In this document: piece after piece, positions 41,904-50,787 of the stretch
Layout of the letters: each line of letters opens with the position of its first letter
Numbering within the stretch: the stretch's first letter is position 1
NCBI GenBank assembly: GCA_910577525.1
Contig: CAJTLI010000004.1
Span: 40,320 to 104,319 of the forward strand
DNA: 64,000 bases
DNA from: an uncultured Oscillospiraceae bacterium
GTDB taxonomy: Bacteria; Bacillota; Clostridia; Oscillospirales; Oscillospiraceae
Reading direction: 5' to 3'
Position numbers and translations under genes: made by a program
Notes under the pieces: model-generated
What the model saw: only the letters and a program-made list of their open reading frames with translations
Told to the model about the DNA's origin: nothing
Database searches by the model: none

Positions 41904-44900
41904 TTACTTCGCGCTGATGGGGGCCCGGTCCATGACCACCACGTTCTTAGCGCCGCCGATGGTGACGGTGATGGTGATGCGGTAGGTGGTGGCAGTGGAC
42001 AGGGTGTTCATGGTGACGTTAGCCAGAGTCACGGTGCTTGCGTTGTTCGCGATGTTGGCAACGCCGGTCCAGGTGTTCAGCGCCACCCACTCGCCGGTGG
42101 GAGTCATGTACTCAATCAGCGCCTTGTAGCTGCCGCTGATGGGAGCGCCGGAGCTGTTGGTCCAAGTCATGCCGTTCTCCACCATGGTCAGGGTACCGCT
42201 CGACTGGCTCAGGACGCCAGTAGCACCAGTGATTTCCATAGCCAGGTTGTTGTTGGTGATGGTGTAGGCATCGGTGCCGGTGCTCGGCGTGATGTTCGGG
42301 TCGGTGGCCACGTAGATCTCCAGGATGCCGTTGTTGGTGACATCATAGACGATGGTCACGTCGTTGCGCGGGCTCTTCTCCAGGTACTCCAGAACCGCCT
42401 CGCCGTGGGTCGCGCCCATGCCGATGCCGTAGAACTTGGTGTTGGCGCCCACGTAGTAGTTGGTGCGGAGCTGAGTGCCGGTGTTGCTCACATTGTTCAC
42501 GGTCACGGTGCCGTACACCTGGTTGGAATCGCGAGTGTAGGTGATCTCGTCCTTGTCGTCGGTGAGGCTTACGCCCTTAGCAAAGCGGCCCTCGCTGTAG
42601 TACGCCACCTGAGTGTTCTCATCGTAGGGGTTGCCGCCCAGGACGCCGACCTTAAACAGGTGGTCGCTCTTGGGAGCGGCGGGAGTAGCGGTAGCGCTGT
42701 TGAAGGTGGTGCCCCAGACGATCTGAGCGTCGACGTCGATGGTGTTGCCGTTCTTGACGCTGATGGCGGTGCCGTCAGCCGCCAGGATGCGGTTGGTCCA
42801 CTGGCTGGTGGTGGTGCTGGCGGCGGTCTTGTCGATGTCCGTCATCATCAGCTCATCCACCACGCCGTCCATCATGCGCACGGCGAACATGTGGCCGTAG
42901 TAGTCCACGCTGTTGCGCACGGCGGTGAAGTCGGCCTCGCTGGTGAAGGTCAGGGTGGTGTTCTCAGCGCCGTTCAGCCAGCCGGTCAGGGTGCCGTTGG
43001 TGCCGTTCCAAACAGCGTTGCCGCCGTTGTAGTAGAACAGGCCGTAGGTCACGGTGCCGGTGGTCTCGCCGTACAGGTACACGTAGTCGGCGCGCAGGTC
43101 GCCGTTCACGTCGACCCAGTCAACCTCGGAGTTGGCCTTGATGGTGATGTCGCTGGGCAGCTTGGCCAGGCCGTCGTAGGTGGTCAGGACGTCGTTGCGG
43201 TTCAGGATAATCTTCACGTTCTGGTCCAGCCACACGGGGTTGCCGCCGGTAGTGATGGTCTGGAGCTGCTCGGTGGTGATGCTGCCCTGAGACTTGCTCA
43301 GCTTGCCCGCGTAGGTGACGTTGTCGCTGTTGATGAAGTGGTAGTGGCCGTCGTAGCGCAGGCTGTTCCCGTTGTCCACGCCGGTGCCGGGACGGTTGCC
43401 CGCGATCTCGATGGCGGTGACAACGCCGTCCTCGGTGGTGATGAACTTGAACATGTTGAAGTAGATGATGCCGTAGTGGGAGTCGTCCTGCTTATCGTTG
43501 TCCTTGTTGATCTGAGCCACGGGAGCCACATACAGCTGGCCGCCGAACTGGGGCTTGCCGTCGCTGATGGTGTAGCCGTTGGTTTCCGCGGTCATGACCT
43601 TACCGTTGCCGGCGTTGTAGTCGTACACGGGGGTCAGCTCCACAGCGTTGAGGCCAGGAACAGTCACACTCTCACGGTCCATCATCGGGTTGACGGGATA
43701 GGGATTGCTGGTGCCGTCCGTGAGACCGGGGCCGCCGGGCTTGTTGCTGTTGTTCTGATGACGGCCAGCGGGCGTGGGAGCGGAACCGTCGACGCCGCCG
43801 GTGGTGATGAACTTGCTGATGGCGATGTCGGCCTCGGTGCCGTCGGCGTACTTCACGTGAGCCATGGCCACGGCCTTACCGGTGGTGGCGGCGCTGCCCT
43901 GCTCAAAGGCGGAGTACAGGCTGGTGATGACGCCGTAGTTCACGGTGTTGGCCTTGGGGCCGATGCCGATCAGGTTGCCGTACTGGTCGAAGTACCAGGT
44001 GAAGGTGGTGTTCAGGTTGCTGCCGGCGTAGTCCATGAACAGGGTCAGCTGGTCGTTCTTGATCTCGCCGCCCACGTTATGGGTGCCGTTGTTCCAGGTG
44101 ACGGAGGTCTGCTTGGCGTCCACGGAGGTCAGGCCGTCCACGGGGGCGATGTCAGAGGCGGGGTCGGCGGCCAGCATGTTGGTCTCGAAGGCCGCGCGCT
44201 CTTTCCGCTCCTGGGTGACGCTGTGGTTCAGGCCGGTCTTGGTATTGGTGCCAGTGATGGCAGCACCAGTACCAAGACCGTTGGCAGTGCGGTCAGTCCA
44301 GTCGTTGCCCTGGGTGAGGTCGGTCTTGCCCTGCACCAGGATGTACTGGCCCACGGTGTAGGTGTAGTCCGCGTACGAATCGGTCATGGTGTGCTTGCTG
44401 TTGTAAGCGCCCTTGGTCAGGTTGGTGCAGCGGGTGCCGTAGTCGTCGTCGTTGATGAAGTTGATGGGATCGGTGTCATCAGTGACACCATTAGTGCGCT
44501 TGTTGTTGGCGCGGGTGACGGAGCTGGGCATGGCCTCTCCGCGGTCATAGACCACCAGGTCGGCCTGGGCGTCCTGCACCACGTGGCCGTTGTGGTCCAG
44601 CACACGGGGAGTCACCCGAGTGACCTGGGCCAGGAAGGTGTCCACCATGGTGACGATGTTGACATACTGCCCGTTGATATACAGCGCGCCGGCGAAGGGG
44701 CTGTAGACATTGTAGTAGACCTTGGTCAGACGGCCCTGGCCGCCCACGCGGGTCACGGTGTCGGTGGCCTCAACCCTGTAGTCCTCCACCAGGTTCTGGT
44801 TGACGTACAGGTTAAAGGTCTTGGAGCCGTCCTTGAAGCCCTTGGCCTCCAGGGCATGGGCCACGTCACACTCGCGGATGGTGTTGGTGAACTCCATGTC

Positions 44901-45833
44901 GGGGGTGGGCTTGATGTCGATCACATGGCTGCTGGTGGCGGAGGGGCCGTAAACAGGGTAGAGCCTGTCGGTGTTGCCCTCTTCGTTGGTGTTGATATAG
45001 AAGTAGTTATTGCTGTCCCCACTCTTCACGCCGCCCTTGTTCCAGGAGTAGTAGGGGTTGCCCCACCTGTCTTTCGTCCAGCCGCTGACGTACAGGCCGA
45101 ACTTCTCCTGGCCCAGGGTGGGGTTGTACTTGCCGTTCACCAGCTGGTCCTTGTCGTTGTAGCCCAGGGAGTTGTGAGTGACCTGGGGCACGCGGACCAT
45201 GGTCTGGAAGATCAGCTCGGCCACGACCTCGCGGGTGGCGGGCTGATTCAGGGTCCCGGCGTAGTTGGTGGTGTTCAGGTTGTCGGTGATGTGCAGCAGA
45301 GCGGCCTTGGAAGCCACCCGGGTCTGCCAGCCGGAACCGGTGAACTCGCCCTCCTCGTCGTAGCCCACGACGCGGAGAATCATGGCCAGGACCTCATAGC
45401 CGGTGATGTTGTAGTCGGGGTAGAACCGGCCGTTGTTGGAGCCCTTGATGATGCCGTGGTTGGCGCACAGGCCCACGTAGCCCGCGTACCAGGACTCGGG
45501 ATTCACGTCGGTGAAGTCGGCGTAGTCCTTGTACAGGTGGGTTTTGGTGTCGCCCACGTCGGCGCTGAACACGCGGTAGATCAGGGCCGCAACTTCCTTG
45601 CGGGTGATCTCGGACTTGGGGGCGAAAACCTTGTCCCCGTCCGCAGCTCCGGTCACGTTCTGGCCCTGGAAGACCTTCAGTCCCGCGAGAACGTCAACAG
45701 CCTCAACCAAGTTGGGGTTGATTTCCTCGTTGGGGAACTTAGAAGACTTCGAGGCGGCGTTGGCAGTGACCATCAGGGACATGGCCATCACCATCGCCAG
45801 AACCAGCGCGAGGAACTTCTTCAAGTTTCTCAT
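41904..45833 (-). CDS. Giant SLH-domain surface protein 2
   Basis: A 1309-residue paralogue of SLH protein 1 with the same signal peptide, three SLH repeats (EVAALIYRVFSADVGDTKTH, FTDVNPESWYAGYVGLCANHGIIKG, TREVVAELIFQTM) and the same long Asn/Thr-rich beta region (ITEATDTVTRVGGQGRLTK-like, VDWVDVNGDLRADYVYLYGETTG). The N-terminal region is nearly identical at DNA level. The central and C-terminal parts diverge: the tail here ends in an Ig-like segment (YKALIEYMTPTGEWVALNTW). Start at 45833 as in protein 1. The leader and ribosome site are the same sequence as in gene 1, so the two may be co-regulated or alternate as S-layer subunits. Confidence 0.9.
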   Translation of the reverse strand: MRNLKKFLALVLAMVMAMSLMVTANAASKSSKFPNEEINPNLVEAVDVLAGLKVFQGQNVTGAADGDKVFAPKSEITRKEVAALIYRVFSADVGDTKTHLYKDYADFTDVNPESWYAGYVGLCANHGIIKGSNNGRFYPDYNITGYEVLAMILRVVGYDEEGEFTGSGWQTRVASKAALLHITDNLNTTNYAGTLNQPATREVVAELIFQTMVRVPQVTHNSLGYNDKDQLVNGKYNPTLGQEKFGLYVSGWTKDRWGNPYYSWNKGGVKSGDSNNYFYINTNEEGNTDRLYPVYGPSATSSHVIDIKPTPDMEFTNTIRECDVAHALEAKGFKDGSKTFNLYVNQNLVEDYRVEATDTVTRVGGQGRLTKVYYNVYSPFAGALYINGQYVNIVTMVDTFLAQVTRVTPRVLDHNGHVVQDAQADLVVYDRGEAMPSSVTRANNKRTNGVTDDTDPINFINDDDYGTRCTNLTKGAYNSKHTMTDSYADYTYTVGQYILVQGKTDLTQGNDWTDRTANGLGTGAAITGTNTKTGLNHSVTQERKERAAFETNMLAADPASDIAPVDGLTSVDAKQTSVTWNNGTHNVGGEIKNDQLTLFMDYAGSNLNTTFTWYFDQYGNLIGIGPKANTVNYGVITSLYSAFEQGSAATTGKAVAMAHVKYADGTEADIAISKFITTGGVDGSAPTPAGRHQNNSNKPGGPGLTDGTSNPYPVNPMMDRESVTVPGLNAVELTPVYDYNAGNGKVMTAETNGYTISDGKPQFGGQLYVAPVAQINKDNDKQDDSHYGIIYFNMFKFITTEDGVVTAIEIAGNRPGTGVDNGNSLRYDGHYHFINSDNVTYAGKLSKSQGSITTEQLQTITTGGNPVWLDQNVKIILNRNDVLTTYDGLAKLPSDITIKANSEVDWVDVNGDLRADYVYLYGETTGTVTYGLFYYNGGNAVWNGTNGTLTGWLNGAENTTLTFTSEADFTAVRNSVDYYGHMFAVRMMDGVVDELMMTDIDKTAASTTTSQWTNRILAADGTAISVKNGNTIDVDAQIVWGTTFNSATATPAAPKSDHLFKVGVLGGNPYDENTQVAYYSEGRFAKGVSLTDDKDEITYTRDSNQVYGTVTVNNVSNTGTQLRTNYYVGANTKFYGIGMGATHGEAVLEYLEKSPRNDVTIVYDVTNNGILEIYVATDPNITPSTGTDAYTITNNNLAMEITGATGVLSQSSGTLTMVENGMTWTNSSGAPISGSYKALIEYMTPTGEWVALNTWTGVANIANNASTVTLANVTMNTLSTATTYRITITVTIGGAKNVVVMDRAPISAK

Positions 45834-45914
45834 TGGAAATGTTTCCTCCTTTTTATTTTTGCCCGTGTTTTGGAACCTTTTCAGGGGGAAACAAAGGATG
45901 AGCCATCCTATCAA
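45731..45914 (-). repeat. Shared leader and signal-peptide region of SLH gene 2 (inverted copy of 36476-36659)
   Basis: Near-identical mirror copy of the leader, ribosome site and first 34 codons of SLH gene 1. Confidence 0.85.
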
Positions 45915-46099
45915 ACCGCCCATGTTTTTCCAGCAATGGAGAAACATGGGTAAAAACAAGGCTCTTTTACGGCAAAAAGCGAGGTTTAAGCAAAAAAGAG
46001 GACTGTTTCTCCCCTGAAACGACAAAAAATAATTCAAAAAAGGGGAGGCGGACGCCTGAACCAAGCATCCGTCTCCTGTTTTCGTCCGGAGGGACAGTT

Positions 46100-46336
46100 T
46101 TATTCACCCTTGTACTTTTTTCTGGTGGCAATTCCGCCTCGTATATGGCGCTCCGCCTTATTTTCATTCAAAATATCCTTAACCTGCCGGTACAGCGCAC
46201 GATTGATTACCGGCAGGCGCTCGCTGAGATCTTTATGTACGGTTGACTTGCTGATTCCAAAACGACTGGCGGCGGCCCGGACGGTGGTTTTATTCTCAAT
46301 GATGTACAGCGCCAGCTCCTGGGCGCGCTCTTCCAT
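46100..46336 (-). CDS. spoIIID: Sporulation transcription factor SpoIIID
   Basis: A 78-residue DNA-binding protein of the mother cell. The sequence MEERAQELALYIIENKTTVRAAASRFGISKSTVHKDLSERLPVINRAL matches SpoIIID: helix-turn-helix at about 22-43 with the ISKSTVHKDL recognition helix. The basic C-terminus with ERHIRGGIATRKKYK, needed for DNA binding, is also present. SpoIIID modulates sigma-E genes and, in known spore formers, sigK expression and rearrangement. I chose ATG 46336 because known SpoIIID proteins start there; a TTG six codons earlier is possible. It is direct evidence that this genome belongs to a spore former. Confidence 0.93.
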   Translation of the reverse strand: MEERAQELALYIIENKTTVRAAASRFGISKSTVHKDLSERLPVINRALYRQVKDILNENKAERHIRGGIATRKKYKGE

Positions 46337-46390
46337 GTTGCCCTTCAAATTCAAACACGCTCCCTATCTCGATATGCTCCATATATATGT

Positions 46391-46556
46391 GGAAGCGGGG
46401 GGGAACATACGGCGGATCTGGGCTGGGAGCCTGTTTTCGGGCGTTTTTCTGAGGGGGCCTTGGCAGGAATAACTGCGTTAATTTTGAGAAGGCTCAAAGA
46501 AATTGCGGCGAAAAGAATACGCAACGCGCCGCGGCCGGGTTTGTTCAGAGATTTCC
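46391..46556. repeat. Decayed foldback element related to families 1-3
   Basis: A loop-like stretch GCAGGAATAACTGCG (46463 on) followed by TTAATTTTGA resembles the conserved loop. Arms of about 70 bp on each side still pair in part (TTTTCGGGCG and CGCCGCAATT-type segments), with ends GGAAGC and GATTTCC. No target duplication is recognisable. Confidence 0.5.
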
Positions 46557-46583
46557 TAAATAAAAAATTAAGCCGTGATTGTA

Positions 46584-46612
46584 TTTACAGCGCCGTGGAA
46601 AAGAGTTATAAT
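46584..46612 (+). promoter_or_regulatory. Promoter of the XpaC-like gene
   Basis: TTTACA (46584-46589), 17-bp spacer, TATAAT (46607-46612), 38 bp before the start codon. Confidence 0.75.
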
Positions 46613-46649
46613 GAAGTTCGTTCACCATATCAGAGAGGGGGGGACAGCT

Positions 46650-48188
46650 ATGGCGGACGGCAGCGGACAGGACCCGCGGGAGGGCGCCAGGCCGGACGGC
46701 ACGTACCACTACAAATACAGCCGCGACGCCGGCGGGGAGAACCGGCAGGGCAGCTCCCAGCAGGAGGGCGCTCAGCAGGGCGGCTCCCATTATGAATACC
46801 AATACAAATACAGCTATGGCTCCGGCAAGGGGACAACGCCCGCCGGCGGGAACAAGCCGCCCAAGGGATACACCGATTGGGGCGAATGGGTGGGCATCGG
46901 CTTCATGCTGTTCATCCTGCCCTTCTGGGTCTGCAAGCTCGTCGGTGTGCTCTGGCTGCTGAGCAAGCTGGGCAAAATGACCGCCAGCGACAAGCGGCGG
47001 TACAAGCAGGAGGCCAGGAACGCCGCCAACCGGGCCAAGAACACCGCCCAGGACTTTTTCCGCAGGGCGGACGCCTCCGCCAAGGCGGGGGCCCAGGAAT
47101 TTTTCCGGCAGGCGGACGTCTTCGGCAAGGAGGCGGACACCGCCCAGCGGCAGGAGGCTCAAGGCTCCTCCGCCTCCGGCGGCCGCACCTATTCCTACCA
47201 GCAGAGCCAATCCAAGCAGGAGAAGCGGAGTGAGGACAGCGGGGAGACCTACCGCGCGGACCCCTGGGACATGTCCGACCCGTCGGAGAGCAGGCGGAAG
47301 CGGCTTAAGAAGAAGCTGGGCGGGGGCAAAGGGCTGATTATCGCGGGCAGCATTCTGGCGGGGATCTTTGGCCTGGGCACGCTGGCCTGCCTGACCCCTG
47401 TTTTTCTGGGAGAATTCGAGTATCCGCTCCTCATTCCCATTCTGGCCTGCCTGATGTTCGCCACGGGCGGCGTGTCCATGCTGTTCTCCGGCCTTGGCAA
47501 GGGCCGGGCCACGGAGCGGTATATCAACTATCTGGCCTACATCGGCGCCAACCAGGAGGTGGATCTGGCCCCCATGGCCGCCAACTTCGGGGTGTCGGTG
47601 GGCAAGCTGTGCAAGGATCTGCGCAGAATGCTGGCCAAGGAGATCCTGCCCATGGGCTATCTGGATCTCAGCGAAGGCAAGCTGTATCTTACCGAGGCGG
47701 GCTACCGGTCTCCGGGGGTCCAGCGGGCGGCCCCGCCCAAAGAGGAGACCCCCCAGCAGGCCGCCGCCCGGGAGGATGACATTCTGCGGGAAATCCGCCA
47801 GGTCAACGACGAGATCCCCGACGAGGTGATGAGCGCCAAAATCGACCGCATCGAGGAGATCACCGGAAAAATTCTGTCGTATCAGAAATCCCACCCCAAT
47901 AAGGAGGGGCAGCTGCGCACCTTCCTGAACTACTACCTGCCCACCACCCTAAAGATTCTTCGGGCCTATGCCCAGCTGGACGCTCAGGGCATCGAGGGAG
48001 AGAATATCTCCGCGGCAAAAAAGCGTATTGAGGACATGATGGATCAGGTGGTATCCGGATTTGAGAAACAGCTTGACAAGCTTTTCCAAGACGATGCCAT
48101 GGACATTACCTCCGACGTGGAGGTGCTGGAGAACATGCTCAAAAAGGACGGACTGTCCGACGAGGGCGGCATCACCATGACGCTGTGA
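46650..48188 (+). CDS. XpaC-family (5-bromo-4-chloroindolyl phosphate hydrolysis) membrane protein
   Basis: A 512-residue protein. The N-terminal 75 residues are Gly/Gln/Tyr-rich and disordered. A helix pair near 80-120 (WVGIGFMLFILPFWVCKLVGVLWLL), a long charged region and two more transmembrane helices around 230-280 (GLIIAGSILAGIFGLGTLACL, LLIPILACLMFATGG) follow. The C-terminal 130 residues, rich in helices (SAKIDRIEEITGKILSYQKSHP, LRTFLNYYLPTTLKILRAYAQLD), match the XpaC domain. Despite the name, no enzymatic mechanism is established; related proteins associate with stress resistance. ATG 46650 has GAGAGGGGGG upstream. Confidence 0.78.
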   Translation: MADGSGQDPREGARPDGTYHYKYSRDAGGENRQGSSQQEGAQQGGSHYEYQYKYSYGSGKGTTPAGGNKPPKGYTDWGEWVGIGFMLFILPFWVCKLVGVLWLLSKLGKMTASDKRRYKQEARNAANRAKNTAQDFFRRADASAKAGAQEFFRQADVFGKEADTAQRQEAQGSSASGGRTYSYQQSQSKQEKRSEDSGETYRADPWDMSDPSESRRKRLKKKLGGGKGLIIAGSILAGIFGLGTLACLTPVFLGEFEYPLLIPILACLMFATGGVSMLFSGLGKGRATERYINYLAYIGANQEVDLAPMAANFGVSVGKLCKDLRRMLAKEILPMGYLDLSEGKLYLTEAGYRSPGVQRAAPPKEETPQQAAAREDDILREIRQVNDEIPDEVMSAKIDRIEEITGKILSYQKSHPNKEGQLRTFLNYYLPTTLKILRAYAQLDAQGIEGENISAAKKRIEDMMDQVVSGFEKQLDKLFQDDAMDITSDVEVLENMLKKDGLSDEGGITMTL

Positions 48189-48368
48189 CCGGGAGCTGCG
48201 GCGCGGCTGAAAAGCCGGAGGAAAGCCGTAAAACTCGTTTGACTGGATCACAAAACGTGAACGCGGGAGCGGCAGGGTCTGGGACCTTGCCGCTCCCGCC
48301 GCAGGAGAACGCTGAACCAAAGAAAGCGAAGCTTTCATCCGCTGAAAACAAAGGAGCTGTGAGGAACT

Positions 48369-49466
48369 ATGAAATTAGGAATCGTGGGACTCCCCAACGT
48401 GGGAAAATCCACCCTGTTCAACGCCATCACAAACGCCGGCGCGGAGAGCGCCAACTACCCCTTCTGCACCATTGACCCCAATGTGGGCATTGTGGCGGTG
48501 CCGGACAGCAGGCTGGACTGGCTTTCCGCGTTCTATAAGCCGAAAAAAACCACCCCCGCCGTGGTGGAGTTCGTGGACATCGCCGGGCTGGTGAAGGGCG
48601 CCTCCAGGGGGGAGGGGCTGGGCAACAAGTTCCTGGCCAATATCCGGGAGTGCGCGGCCATCGTCCACGTGGTGCGGTGCTTTGACGATGAGAACGTCAT
48701 CCATGTGGAGGGCTCCACCGACCCCCTCCGGGACATCGACATCATCGACCTGGAGCTCATCATGGCGGATGTGGAGATGGCGGACCGCCGCATCGACAAG
48801 GCCCGGAAGGCGGCCAAGGCGGATAGGAAATTCAACCACGAGGCGGAGGTGCTCGAGGGCCTGCGGGATTGGCTCAACGACGGCAAATCCGCCCGCTCCT
48901 ACCTGGATCAGGTGGACGAGGAGGACGCCGGCCTCATCGCCACCAGCGAGCTGCTGTCCCTCAAGCCGGTGATCTACGCCGCCAATCTGGACGAGGACGG
49001 CTTTAGCAGCCCGGCGGAGGTTCCCTATTACCGGCAGGTGGCGGACCGCGCCGCCGGGGAGGGGGCCCAGGTCATCCCTGTGTGCGCCAAGCTGGAGGCG
49101 GAGATCGCCGAACTGCCCGCCGGGGAGAAGGCCATGTTCCTGGAGGACCTGGGCATCGCGGAATCCGGCCTGGACCGGCTCATTACAGCCAGCTATACCC
49201 TGCTGGGGCTGATCTCCTTCCTGACCTCCGGCGAGGACGAGTGCCGGGCCTGGACCATTACCCGGGGCACCAAGGCCCCCCAGGCGGCGGGCAAGATCCA
49301 CACCGATTTCGAGCGGGGCTTTATCCGGGCGGAGACGGTGGCCTTTGAGGACCTGAAAGCCTGCGGCTCCATGACCGCGGCCCGGGAGAAGGGGCTGATC
49401 CGCTCCGAGGGCAAGGAATACGTGGTGCAGGACGGGGATATTATCCTGTTCCGGTTCAACGTGTAG
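48369..49466 (+). CDS. ychF: Ribosome-binding ATPase YchF
   Basis: A 365-residue P-loop protein of the Obg group with G1 GLPNVGKSTLFNAIT at residues 7-21. Then come NYPFCTIDPNVGIV, G3 DIAGLVKGASRGEGLGNKFL, and an altered G4 (YAANLDEDG-type) that gives ATP rather than GTP preference. A coiled-coil insertion lies in the middle and a TGS domain at the C-terminus (AWTITRGTKAPQAAGKIHTDFERGFI). A universally conserved housekeeping protein linked to ribosomes and oxidative stress. The upstream 180 bp contain a GC-rich hairpin (about 48264-48301) and no other gene. Confidence 0.95.
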   Translation: MKLGIVGLPNVGKSTLFNAITNAGAESANYPFCTIDPNVGIVAVPDSRLDWLSAFYKPKKTTPAVVEFVDIAGLVKGASRGEGLGNKFLANIRECAAIVHVVRCFDDENVIHVEGSTDPLRDIDIIDLELIMADVEMADRRIDKARKAAKADRKFNHEAEVLEGLRDWLNDGKSARSYLDQVDEEDAGLIATSELLSLKPVIYAANLDEDGFSSPAEVPYYRQVADRAAGEGAQVIPVCAKLEAEIAELPAGEKAMFLEDLGIAESGLDRLITASYTLLGLISFLTSGEDECRAWTITRGTKAPQAAGKIHTDFERGFIRAETVAFEDLKACGSMTAAREKGLIRSEGKEYVVQDGDIILFRFNV

Positions 49467-49545
49467 CGCTTCGTTTTGTCATGATATCCCCAGGAGGGCC
49501 GGAGGAGACCTTCCGCATCCGGCATCTTTACAGACAGGACAGCTT

Positions 49546-49580
49546 AAAAGGCCATGGTTCGCTTGCGGACCATGGCCTTT
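49546..49580. terminator. Bidirectional terminator
   Basis: AAAAGGCCATGGTTCGC...GGACCATGGCCTTT hairpin between convergent ychF and proC. Confidence 0.85.
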
Positions 49581-49587
49581 CAGATGT

Positions 49588-50412
49588 CTACTTCCCCAGC
49601 TCCGTTCCCCGCCGGTAGGCGGCCAGCACTGCGTTGATGGCGGCGGCGCGCAGGCCGCCCCGCTCCAGCTCCGCCACCCCGGCGATGGTGGAGCCGCCGG
49701 GGGAGCACACCTCGTCCTTGAGCAGGCCCGGATGCTTCCCGCTCTCCAGCACCATGGCCGCCGCCCCCAGCACCATCTGGGCGGCGTATTCCATGGCCTG
49801 CTTCCGGGGAAGGCCCGCCATGACGCCGCCGTCCGCCAACGCCTCAATGTAGGGATAGACGAAGGCGGGGCCGCAGCCGGCCACGGCGGAAAACTGGTCC
49901 ATCAGCTCCTCCGGAATTCGCTCCACCTTTCCCGTGGCGGACAAAAGCTCCTCGACCCCTTGGAGCTGCCCGCCGTCCACCCCCGCGCCTGCGCACAGGG
50001 CGGTCATGCCCTGCCCGACGGCCACGCAGGTGTTGGGCATGACGCGGACCACCGGCACATAGTAGCCGGCTCCGGCCAGATGGGGCCGCATGTCCTCAAT
50101 GGTCAGCCCCGCCGCCATGGACACCACCACCTTGTCCTCGCCCACCCGGTGGCGGTCACGGAGCTGAGGCGCCAGGTCCTCCAGCAGAGGCCGCATCCCG
50201 CTGGGCTTCACCCCCAGGAACAGATATTCCGCCGCCCAGACCGCGTCGGCGGCGCCGGCCACCGCGGAGCACCCCAGCTCCTCGGCCAGAGCCTCCGCCT
50301 TGCTCTGCGTGCGGTTGCAGAGCACCACCTGATCCGGGCCCACGGCCCGGCAGGCCGCCCTGGCCAGCGCCCCGCCCATATTGCCTACGCCGATAAACGC
50401 CGCTTTTTTCAC
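49588..50412 (-). CDS. proC: Pyrroline-5-carboxylate reductase
   Basis: A 274-residue enzyme for the last step of proline synthesis (NAD(P)H-dependent reduction of pyrroline-5-carboxylate). It has the N-terminal dinucleotide motif AAFIGVGNMGGALARA, LFLGVKPSGM and RVMPNTCVAVGQGMTAL. The C-terminal dimerisation signature reads DEVCSPGGSTIAGVAELERGGLRAA. The start is the GTG at 50412 preceded by GGGAGAT, matching homologues; the upstream part of the open frame has no family similarity. Confidence 0.94.
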   Translation of the reverse strand: MKKAAFIGVGNMGGALARAACRAVGPDQVVLCNRTQSKAEALAEELGCSAVAGAADAVWAAEYLFLGVKPSGMRPLLEDLAPQLRDRHRVGEDKVVVSMAAGLTIEDMRPHLAGAGYYVPVVRVMPNTCVAVGQGMTALCAGAGVDGGQLQGVEELLSATGKVERIPEELMDQFSAVAGCGPAFVYPYIEALADGGVMAGLPRKQAMEYAAQMVLGAAAMVLESGKHPGLLKDEVCSPGGSTIAGVAELERGGLRAAAINAVLAAYRRGTELGK

Positions 50413-50787
50413 ATAATCTCCCGCTTTCCTGTTGATTGTTTTCAGAAGCTCAAGGAAGCGACGGTTCAACGCGCCTGCGGTGCTTCGCGGGCCCCGGCAG
50501 TCCTTCCTCAGCAATACGCCGCCGGCTCCTCCGGCGGTCCAAAAAGGAGCCGTGCCGCAGCTTGTCCGTCAGGACATTATTATAAACGGTTCCGCGCCGG
50601 TCCGCAAGCCCCCTTTTATCTGCCAAATTTCTGCATCAAAATAGACACGCCGGTCAGAACGATTGCGGAACAGGGCCGGCACATCGCTTCATGACGCCAA
50701 ACGGCCCCACCCCTCTGCCAAGTCTCACAGACTTGTTCAGACCGGGTGGGGCCGTTCAATTTCTGTCCGGAGAACGTCCGAGGTTCC
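50413..50787. other. Intergenic stretch between proC and ptsI
   Basis: About 375 bp. It holds a terminator for the PTS genes at 50700-50760 (AACGGCCCCACCC paired with GGGTGGGGCCGTT around a long loop). It also has a GC-rich hairpin near 50519-50541 (CGCCGGCTCCTCCGGCG type). I see no gene, RNA motif or clear proC promoter in the rest. Confidence 0.6.
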
